Source of the DNA: G021776435 sp046756245 | GTDB lineage: Bacteria; Pseudomonadota; Alphaproteobacteria; Caulobacterales; Parvularculaceae | NCBI GenBank assembly: GCA_046756245.1 | Contig: JBHHVZ010000095.1 | Span: forward strand, 1-10,520 | Reading direction: 5' to 3' | Length of the DNA stretch: 10,520 bases | Shown: piece after piece, positions 1-6,153 of the stretch | Position numbering within the stretch: position 1 is the first letter of the stretch | Layout of the letters: the number at the start of each line of letters is the position of its first letter | Notes under the pieces: model-generated | The model's database searches: none | What the model was told of the DNA's origin: nothing | The model's input: only the letters and a program-made list of their open reading frames with translations | Made by a program: the position numbers and the translations under genes

Positions 1-50
1 CGCGCGTGCGGGCGGGGCGGCGCTCCGGGGGACGGCCGGACGGGCAATGA

Positions 51-1430
51 CTAGAATGAGGGTATGACGCCGCTGGCGATCAGGGAGGCGATGAGTTCCT
101 GGCCGACGAATCCGATTGCGGCGCCGACCGCCGCCGCGGCCAGATAGGAAAGTTCCTCGCGCATATTCAAAACGCCGCGGCCGTAAAGCCGCAGCCACCA
201 GTAAATCAGCGCGGGCAGTTCCATTAACGCGAACGCTGCGATCAGTCCTAAAACGCCGAAATTTGCATAGCCGAGCGGCGCGCCGACGGCGATCCAGGCG
301 AGGCGCAAGACATTGGCTTCCAACGTCGTGCGCACCCGGCCGTAGACCACAAGAATTTTTTCGGCCGCGAGCGTGCTCAGCCGGAATAATGGCAGAAAAC
401 ACAAGAGCGAGAAATAAAGACCGGCGCCGAGATAACGGTCGTCGAAGAGAATTCTGAATATCAGCGTGCCGCCGCCGATCCCCCCGCCGACGATAAACGC
501 CAGAAAAAGCGTCACGCGCCGCCGTGCGGAATAATAAACATCCTTCAGCGTCTCGGGTTTTTCCCTGTGCGTTTCGGCGTAAAGCGGCATCAAGATCCGA
601 CTGGCGTAGCTCACAATCATCTGGTGCGCCGAAGCCGCCATGTTGGCGGCGAGCATGTAAAGACCGAGGATCTCGAGCGGGATCATGCGGGCCAGGAAAA
701 GCTTGTCGGCTTGCCTCATAAAAATCGCTATAACGCCTGATGCGATAATGAAACGCGAAAACCGCCATAATTCCGCGCTGACTTCGCGGTTGAATCGAAA
801 CTTCCGGCGGCTGCCTTCAAACAGGACGTAGGAAATGAGAATCTTCAATGCGCCGCCGGCGTACATGCTGACGATAATCGCCCAGAAATTCTTCATCAAA
901 AACGCCGCGACGATGGCGACGCATGTCTGGAAGACGAAAATCCCGAGTTCGAGAAGGCTGACGAAGGAAATCCGCCGCGCGCGTTCGGCCGTGATGAACG
1001 CCAGCGATTGCACGCCTTCGATCAGAAACAGGAACGACGTCATTGCAATTGGCGTTTGAAGCTCCGGCTTGTCGAACGCCTGCGCCAGAAGTCCGGCGCC
1101 GAAAAACATCAGCGCGGCGAGCAAAATGCTGCGCCCCAGACGGATCGTCCAGATCACGTCGAGAAATTTCGGATCGTCGGCCCGTCGCGCTTGCACGACG
1201 AACGGCCGAAAGCCCATGTCCGTCAACATCGTCAGGAGAAACGAAATCGACGTAATGACGCCGACGACGCCGAACGCCTCCGGCGCCAGGATCCGGGTGA
1301 TAACGAGATTGCCCGCGAGCCTGAAGACGTTTTTGGCCGCCAGGCTCGAAAACATGACGACCGTGCTGTTCGACACGACGCCGATGAAGCGCGATCGTAG
1401 CGATTGTGATTCGGACGAGGATGTCGTCAT
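51..1430 (-). CDS. Polysaccharide flippase, MOP superfamily (Wzx-like)
   Basis: This is an inner-membrane protein predicted to flip lipid-linked oligosaccharide units from the cytoplasmic to the periplasmic face during polysaccharide synthesis. It has 459 residues, within the usual range for Wzx/RfbX-type flippases, with hydrophobic segments spread along the whole chain. The N-terminal region (about residues 25-65, with the stretch NLVITRILAPEAFGVVGV) matches the conserved opening of the polysaccharide biosynthesis protein family, where an ITR-L-P--FG pattern recurs. The positively charged loops R-ARR and GSRRKFRF fit cytoplasmic loops. The ATG at 1430 has no clear Shine-Dalgarno sequence; the next in-frame Met is residue 26, inside the first conserved segment, so the upstream start is preferred. 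It is third in a leftward group after a glycosyltransferase and a polymerase-like gene, but 131 bases separate it from the latter, so it may have its own promoter. The family call is firm; the sugar substrate is unknown. Confidence 0.9.
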   Translation of the reverse strand: MTTSSSESQSLRSRFIGVVSNSTVVMFSSLAAKNVFRLAGNLVITRILAPEAFGVVGVITSISFLLTMLTDMGFRPFVVQARRADDPKFLDVIWTIRLGRSILLAALMFFGAGLLAQAFDKPELQTPIAMTSFLFLIEGVQSLAFITAERARRISFVSLLELGIFVFQTCVAIVAAFLMKNFWAIIVSMYAGGALKILISYVLFEGSRRKFRFNREVSAELWRFSRFIIASGVIAIFMRQADKLFLARMIPLEILGLYMLAANMAASAHQMIVSYASRILMPLYAETHREKPETLKDVYYSARRRVTLFLAFIVGGGIGGGTLIFRILFDDRYLGAGLYFSLLCFLPLFRLSTLAAEKILVVYGRVRTTLEANVLRLAWIAVGAPLGYANFGVLGLIAAFALMELPALIYWWLRLYGRGVLNMREELSYLAAAAVGAAIGFVGQELIASLIASGVIPSF

Positions 1431-1487
1431 GGCGATTGCATCAGGACCGGGCGCGTGGGGAAACTACGACGAAGCAGATAATAAAAC

Positions 1488-1566
1488 CCTGATATGACGC
1501 ATTTTGCGACGATGCGCCGGAGCGTTCGCCGTCAACGCCCCTTGCCTTGGAATGCGTCATGTCAGG
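1488..1566. repeat. Inverted repeat between the polymerase and flippase genes
   Basis: The left arm 1488-1503 (CCTGATATGACGCATT) is the reverse complement of the right arm 1551-1566, with 15 of 16 positions matching. The inner 10 bases of each arm match perfectly (1494-1503 and 1551-1560). The 47-base interior holds a smaller hairpin, GCGTT at 1522-1526 against AACGC at 1534-1538. The right arm overlaps the stop codon of the polymerase-like gene (1562-1564). It could be a small palindromic mobile relic or an RNA structure controlling transcript ends. There is no T-tract directly after the structure on the minus strand, so it is not a standard intrinsic terminator. Confidence 0.55.
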
Positions 1567-3034
1567 AATGCTCCGCCATCCGCCCGGTCCGGCGCTTAGC
1601 ATAGTGGGCCATGCCGGCGCTGACGCCAAGCAGCATGACGCCGTAGTCGGGAATGTAGGAAACGAAACTCACCGTCGAAATCAGGGCGAGATAAGCGACA
1701 AGCAGCGCCAGACATGTTGCGACCACCTTGCCCAGCGCCCGCTCTTCATCATCTGCGGATCGCAGGCGGATGCGAAGCGATGAATCGAAGAGCGACTTCA
1801 ACACTGTGAAATACATGCCGAGATAAATGATCAATCCGACGAGACCGTATTCAAGCGCGATCTGCAAATAGCCGTTGACGATATCGACAATCCCCTGTCC
1901 CTGGATCAAATGATCGAACCGTCCGCTCTCCAGATAAGCCGTCGTTCCGAACAGGGGCCGTGCGCGAATTTGCTCGATCGAGGTTTCCAGCAATTCGATG
2001 CGATAGTCGAACGTTCCATACGCATCGATCGATTCAGCGCCGCCGCCCCGCAGATAGTTGAATCCGGCGATCGCGCCGATCACGCCCGCCACGACGTAGA
2101 GGCGTCGCACGAGCCCGCCCATGCGCGTAAACACAAGATACGTCGCGCCCAGGATAAACAGCGCAAGGATCGCGCCGCGCGAACCCGTATAGTAGATGAC
2201 GAGGGGAAATATCGCCGCATAAAGCACAAGACGGATCAGGTCCACGCGTTTGTCGCGTCTGAAGTAAAGCGCGGAAATGAGCCCGGTCGCCGCGACAAAT
2301 CCCAGCAGAGCGGTCGCCAGCGTCGCACTGACTCTCAGCGCGCCGCCCCTGATGTCAATGCCCGGAAAACCCGCCGGCAATGCGAAATCGTAAAAGTTCC
2401 AGTGTATAAAAGCAGAAATGAGGCCGGATGTGCTGAGAATGAGCCCCGATATGAGAAGCGCCCAGACGACTTTTTCGAACGCCTCTTTGGCGACGATTGT
2501 CCGACTGATGGCGATATAGGGAATGACGAGCGACACCAGCTCATAGAATGTCATGCGCAACATGCTCGTGAACGGCAGGTCGCGAATGCTCATGATGCTG
2601 ACAAGCGCGAAAAAGAGAAAAACGAGCGCGTCCGTAAGCGGCGATACGCTGCTTTTCGGCCGCAATAACGCCGTGACGGCTATAGGTCCCAGAAGTACGA
2701 GGGAGGAGATGATCGGATAGTTCAGCGTGATCAGATAGTTGAGTCCCGGAAACGGCACGTCTGCGTTGTAATTGTTCGGGATGACGGCGAGCGTCGCGAT
2801 ATAGAGAATCACGCGATTTTCCGCGCGCATGGGCGCGAACACGGCGACGATCACGGCGATCATCGCCAGCGCGAGCATGTTATAGCCGACAACGAAAATG
2901 ATCGGCGTCGATAGGGTCCAGACTGCGAAGACGCGCAAGACAAGATTGCGCGCGTCGAACTTCGGCTTCAACAGGTAAGCCAGGACGATAGCGAGCGTCG
3001 CGTAAACGGCGGCGGCGATTTCGGGACGGATCAT
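1562..3034 (-). CDS. O-antigen ligase/polymerase-like membrane protein (Wzy_C type)
   Basis: This polytopic inner-membrane protein of 490 residues has about ten or more hydrophobic segments. It resembles the O-antigen ligase/polymerase family, whose members join polysaccharide repeat units or transfer glycan chains in the periplasm. The Wzy_C-like core is visible: YTGSRGAILALF, a charged periplasmic-loop stretch (FDYRIELLETSIEQIRARPLFG) and then VNGYLQIALEYGLVGLIIYLG. That last motif usually reads H-N-x-Y-L in the family; here the His position is Val. The start ATG at 3034 overlaps the TGA of the upstream glycosyltransferase in an ATGA arrangement, which suggests translational coupling, and a GCAGG lies about 8 bases before it. 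Next to a flippase and a glycosyltransferase, a repeat-unit polymerase role is the likeliest. Ligase and polymerase cannot be told apart from sequence alone. Confidence 0.85.
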   Translation of the reverse strand: MIRPEIAAAVYATLAIVLAYLLKPKFDARNLVLRVFAVWTLSTPIIFVVGYNMLALAMIAVIVAVFAPMRAENRVILYIATLAVIPNNYNADVPFPGLNYLITLNYPIISSLVLLGPIAVTALLRPKSSVSPLTDALVFLFFALVSIMSIRDLPFTSMLRMTFYELVSLVIPYIAISRTIVAKEAFEKVVWALLISGLILSTSGLISAFIHWNFYDFALPAGFPGIDIRGGALRVSATLATALLGFVAATGLISALYFRRDKRVDLIRLVLYAAIFPLVIYYTGSRGAILALFILGATYLVFTRMGGLVRRLYVVAGVIGAIAGFNYLRGGGAESIDAYGTFDYRIELLETSIEQIRARPLFGTTAYLESGRFDHLIQGQGIVDIVNGYLQIALEYGLVGLIIYLGMYFTVLKSLFDSSLRIRLRSADDEERALGKVVATCLALLVAYLALISTVSFVSYIPDYGVMLLGVSAGMAHYAKRRTGRMAEHS

Positions 3035-4308
3035 GGCGCAGCCTGCGGCGTTTCGGATCCTGCGCCCGTTGCTTTATTCATCGTCTTTCCGGCTGCGGCC
3101 GCGCGCGCTTCGCCGTAGAAGTCGAGCGTTTGCGCGGCGATTTTGCGCGGCGAGAGAAGCTCCCGGCACGCCGCCCAGCCATTCGCGGCGAGCGACGCCG
3201 CCATTTCCGGATCGGCTGCGAGACGCTCGATGTGATCGGCGAATGCGTCGACATCGCCGATATCCGCGCAAAGCAGGGCGTGATCGTGCGCAAAGACTTC
3301 AGGCGGGCCGAATGTTTTCGCCGCGATGACCGGGCAACCCGCCGCCACAGATTCGGAAACGGCGTAGGCGAAACATTCATGACGCGACGTGGAGAGATGC
3401 GCCAGCGCCGTCCTGCGAAGGGTTCTGATGCGTTCCCGCGGAACGCGGCCCAGAAATTCGATGCGCGCGCGCAAGTCCGCCGGAACGAAGCGGTCCGCAT
3501 AGTCCTGAAACTTCAGAATTTCGCCGGACTCGGCGCGCACGCCATGATCGCTTCCGGCCATGACGAGCCGGAGATTCGGGCGCTTCGCAGCGGCCCTGGC
3601 GAAGGCCTGAATTGCGATGTCCGCGCCTTTGCAATGATCGAACCGTCCGATGAACAAAAGCAGGTTCGGGTCGCAGGTTTCGGGCCGCCAGCGATAGGCG
3701 CCGTCTTCAACCGCGATCGGATTGGGAATGGCGCGGCTGACTGCGCCGCAGCCGCCATAATAATTCCGCACTTCTTCGAGAAGGCCTTTTGACGGGCAGG
3801 ACAGGCCGCGCGCGTTGACGATCGCCGCGCCTTCGTTGGCGATGCGGCGTGCGCGCTGACGGGGCCCGCCCCGGGCGCTTTCGTTTTTGTCAGCGATAAA
3901 ATGCGGTCCGTGAATGCGAACGATGACGGGAATATCGATCATCTTTTGAATCGCACGCGCCCAGCCGAAGGATTCCTCGATTTCCAGAATATCGATCGGG
4001 TTTTTTTCGCTGAGCCGCATTACGGCGTTGGCGATGGCGCGGGTCTGACGAGCGTAGTGCGCCTGTTCGCCCCGGCCGAGCTTCCACAGCGCCTTGAACC
4101 AGGCGGTCCGGAGCGGATTCGAATCATCATGAAACGCCGCGGCGAACGAATCGCTTTCGGGAAGGTCTGCGGCGGGCGGTGCGATCACGAAAGCTTTTCC
4201 CCCGCACGCCTCGATTCCCGGCGCCAGCGATTCGACATAGGTCGCGATGCCGTTCTGGGCCGTTTCGGCCGGCCAGCCGGGCGCGTAAAAAGCGACGTTC
4301 AAAGTCAT
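3031..4308 (-). CDS. Glycosyltransferase family 4 protein
   Basis: This cytoplasmic GT-B-fold enzyme is predicted to move a sugar from a nucleotide donor to a growing lipid-linked glycan. It has 425 residues. The N-terminal acceptor domain opens with LNVAFYAPGW and NGIATYVESLAPG, the usual glycine-rich GT4 loop. The C-terminal donor domain begins near LLLFIGRFDHCKGADIAIQAF and has the EX7E motif (E311 and E319 in HECFAYAVSE), followed by GCPVIAAKTFGPPEVF, typical for nucleotide-sugar binding. No membrane segment is seen. I start it at ATG 4308 because GGGGAG lies 6 bases upstream and family homology begins there. The reading frame stays open to an ATG at 4443, but that extension is a low-complexity translation running into the palindromic repeat. 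The last 20 or so residues are Ala/Gly-rich and poorly conserved. It is first in the leftward operon. Donor and linkage are unknown. Confidence 0.92.
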   Translation of the reverse strand: MTLNVAFYAPGWPAETAQNGIATYVESLAPGIEACGGKAFVIAPPAADLPESDSFAAAFHDDSNPLRTAWFKALWKLGRGEQAHYARQTRAIANAVMRLSEKNPIDILEIEESFGWARAIQKMIDIPVIVRIHGPHFIADKNESARGGPRQRARRIANEGAAIVNARGLSCPSKGLLEEVRNYYGGCGAVSRAIPNPIAVEDGAYRWRPETCDPNLLLFIGRFDHCKGADIAIQAFARAAAKRPNLRLVMAGSDHGVRAESGEILKFQDYADRFVPADLRARIEFLGRVPRERIRTLRRTALAHLSTSRHECFAYAVSESVAAGCPVIAAKTFGPPEVFAHDHALLCADIGDVDAFADHIERLAADPEMAASLAANGWAACRELLSPRKIAAQTLDFYGEARAAAAGKTMNKATGAGSETPQAAP

Positions 4309-4336
4309 GCGTGCTCCCCATTGCGCGACCCGCGAA

Positions 4337-4366
4337 AATAAAGGCGCGCACCGGGCGTTCGCGCAA
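4337..4366 (-). promoter_or_regulatory. Weak candidate promoter of the glycosyltransferase operon
   Basis: Read on the minus strand, TTGCGC (4366-4361) and TTTATT (4342-4337) are separated by 18 bases. They match the sigma-70 consensus boxes at 3/6 and 4/6 positions. Transcription would begin about 20 bases before ATG 4308, leaving just enough leader for the GGGGAG ribosome-binding site. The position fits but the match is weak. Confidence 0.25.
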
Positions 4367-4390
4367 TTGCGGCGCAAGCTAGCCGACAAG

Positions 4391-4496
4391 CTAGAGCGCA
4401 TTCCGAAAAGTGGGAACCGGTTTTCGGATAAAATGCGCGACAAAACAAAAACCTAGAGCATGTTCTCCGACTCGCATTTCGGAGAACATGCTCTAG
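4391..4496. repeat. Composite two-palindrome intergenic element (RIME-like)
   Basis: This 106-base element starts with CTAGAGC and ends with the reverse complement GCTCTAG. Palindrome 1 spans 4396-4438: GCGCATT (4396-4402) pairs with AATGCGC (4432-4438), and CCGAAAA (4403-4409) with TTTTCGG (4421-4427), leaving a four-base bulge on one side. Palindrome 2 spans 4453-4496 and has perfect 18-base arms, CTAGAGCATGTTCTCCGA (4453-4470) and its reverse complement (4479-4496), around an 8-base loop. Both halves begin with CTAGAGC. Size and layout resemble the rhizobial intergenic mosaic elements (RIME, roughly 106-109 bases with two large palindromes), recalled from general knowledge and not from a database match. 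It could act as a bidirectional terminator-like or mRNA-stabilising structure, or be an inert non-autonomous mobile element. Confidence 0.75.
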
Positions 4497-4636
4497 CCAA
4501 AGAGCAAAGGCCGGGCCAGTGGGCGTCAAGGGCGCACTTCGTGCACACGGGCCTGACCAAAAGTTAAGCCGCGGCGCGATTGCCTGTATCGATCCGATTA
4601 AGCATTCATCAAAGCCGAGCGCTTATTACCGGCATA

Positions 4637-4647
4637 TTAACCATTAA
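4637..4647 (+). promoter_or_regulatory. Possible CtrA-type half-site upstream of the secretion operon
   Basis: TTAACCAT at 4637-4644 equals the half-site commonly described for the alphaproteobacterial cell-cycle regulator CtrA, and a second TTAA follows at 4644-4647. The full TTAA-N7-TTAA form is not present, since the gap here is only 3 bases. Further TTAA motifs occur at 4564-4567 and 4598-4601. The site lies about 65-75 bases before the chosen start of the TolC-like gene. Short A+T-rich motifs arise easily by chance. Confidence 0.2.
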
Positions 4648-4709
4648 GACCCGAAAAACGTGTCTGCCGCCGAATGAGCCGACGAAATGCGGTTAAGAGC
4701 AGGTTTGCG

Positions 4710-6152
4710 ATGACGAGGCGGACCCGAGTTTGGGCGATGCTGACAGCGGCGGCGTTAACTTTCGGCCCCGCCCGGGCGGCCGATCCTGCGCCGCAGGCGG
4801 AAGGCTCGCTCTATCCGCCCCTGGCCGAGGACGTCATGCAAAGCCCGCTCGCCGGCGCGCTCGGCCCGGCCGGCTATATTCTCAACGATGTCGGCCGCGG
4901 CGAATCCTTTCTCGCCGACATTCGCCGCGCGGTGGGGCTGCACCCCGCCTTTCACGCCCAGCTCGCTCAGCGCAGTCAGACGCGCTCGGGCGCGCGGCGC
5001 GAACGCGCCGCGCTTTACCCGCGCCTGTCGACCAGCCTCAACGGCGATTATGTCATTTCCCGCCAGTTCGATCCCGGTACGGACAATGTGGTCGAGTCGC
5101 TGCGTCCCGACGGCCAGATTAACGCCGGCCTTACCGTGTCGCAGCTTCTGTTTGACGGCGGCGCCGCGTTCCAGCGCATCAAAAGCGCCAGGGCTCTCGA
5201 TCAGGAAAAGGAAAGCGCCGTCAGGATCAGCGTCAATGATTTGTCGCTGGCGGCGATCTCGGCCTATTACGACGTGCTCGTTCACCAGGCGATTCTGAAA
5301 CTTGGCGCAGAATTCACGCGCCGTCATGCGGAAATCCTTGAAGACGTAAAAGAACGCGAACGGCTGGGCGCCGGTTCGCGCGCCGACGTTATGCGCGCGA
5401 CCGCCAGGCTGGCGGCGGCGAATGTCCGCGTGGCGGAGATCCGTGAAAGCCAGCGACTGGCCGCAATCCGCTATGAGGAATTTTTCAAGGAGCCGCCGGG
5501 ATTGCTGTCGCGTCCGTCTTTTGAGGCGCTCGCCGTCAACGACCGCGCGACGGCGATGACGATGGCGGCTAAGCGGCATCCGGAAATCGCCGCTGCGATT
5601 GCGCGGGCCAGAGCATCGCGCGCCGATTACAAAGCCGCCCAGGCCGGGCGCCTGCCGGAGCTCAGGGCCAGCGTCAACGCGGTCAAGTTCGACGTCTTCG
5701 AAGGCGGCGAGGATTTCGACGTGCGCGCCGGCGTCGACCTCAATTACGAGCTTTACGCCGGCGGCGCGCGGGCGGCGGAAATCCGTCAGGCGCGCGAACG
5801 CGCCCGCCAGCAGAAATTCGAGGAAGAACAAATCCGTCAGGAGATTGAACGCGATGCGGCCATCGCCTTCGAACGCCGCGACGCTTCGGTCGAAAGACTG
5901 GGCGCGCTTGAAACTGCGGTGATCGCCAATCACGAATCGCGCGACCTTGTGGCCGAGCGCTTTCGGGTTGCGCGCGGCGATCTGATAGACGTTCTGCAGG
6001 CTGAAAACGATTATTTCGAAGCCGGCGTCGGCTATCTCGTCGGTCTCGCCGACCGCGACATGGCGACCTATGAGCTGATGGAGCATACCGGCGAGCTTCT
6101 GCACTATTTCTCGCCGCAGCGGGAATTCGAGTCGGCGCTGGACGGGGAGTAA
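4710..6152 (+). CDS. TolC-family outer membrane channel protein of a type I secretion system
   Basis: This is the predicted outer membrane and periplasmic tunnel component of a type I exporter. From ATG 4710 it has 480 residues. It opens with a signal peptide: basic MTRRTR, a hydrophobic core (LTAAALTF) and a likely cleavage after ARA at about residue 23. The mature part shows the two-fold TolC layout. The first half has an Arg- and Ala-rich helix, the strand segments around LYPRLSTSLNGDYVISRQFD and GLTVSQLLFDGG, then long helices. The second half repeats this with LPELRASVNAVKFDVFEGGEDFDVRAGVDLNYELYAGGARAAEIRQA. An in-frame ATG at 4674 would add 12 residues but has no ribosome-binding site; 4710 has GAGCAGG 6 bases upstream. 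The stop is 1 base before the ABC exporter gene, so the two are certainly co-transcribed. It could serve other efflux pumps, but the context makes type I secretion most likely. Confidence 0.9.
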   Translation: MTRRTRVWAMLTAAALTFGPARAADPAPQAEGSLYPPLAEDVMQSPLAGALGPAGYILNDVGRGESFLADIRRAVGLHPAFHAQLAQRSQTRSGARRERAALYPRLSTSLNGDYVISRQFDPGTDNVVESLRPDGQINAGLTVSQLLFDGGAAFQRIKSARALDQEKESAVRISVNDLSLAAISAYYDVLVHQAILKLGAEFTRRHAEILEDVKERERLGAGSRADVMRATARLAAANVRVAEIRESQRLAAIRYEEFFKEPPGLLSRPSFEALAVNDRATAMTMAAKRHPEIAAAIARARASRADYKAAQAGRLPELRASVNAVKFDVFEGGEDFDVRAGVDLNYELYAGGARAAEIRQARERARQQKFEEEQIRQEIERDAAIAFERRDASVERLGALETAVIANHESRDLVAERFRVARGDLIDVLQAENDYFEAGVGYLVGLADRDMATYELMEHTGELLHYFSPQREFESALDGE

Positions 6153-6153
6153 G

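Larger units (their letters stand above)
4309..4709. other. Divergent intergenic region between polysaccharide and type I secretion operons
   Basis: This 401-base stretch has no gene I can support. From left to right it holds the ribosome-binding site and a weak promoter candidate for the leftward glycosyltransferase, a two-palindrome repeat (4391-4496), a GC-rich stretch with a short GCAC-TTC-GTGC hairpin (4534-4544), and an A+T-richer part (about 4560-4660) with TTAA motifs that probably carries the promoter of the rightward secretion operon. Short reading frames here are low-complexity and mostly translations of the repeat. Confidence 0.7.

Noticed and set aside
4309..4443. A 45-residue N-terminal extension of the glycosyltransferase
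   Set aside because: Family homology begins at ATG 4308, which has a GGGGAG ribosome-binding site. The extension runs into the repeat and has no conserved features.
4305..4529. A 74-codon minus-strand frame across the intergenic repeat
   Set aside because: Most of it is a translation of the palindromic element, with no ribosome-binding site or homology I recognise. Such frames often get annotated as hypothetical proteins in error.
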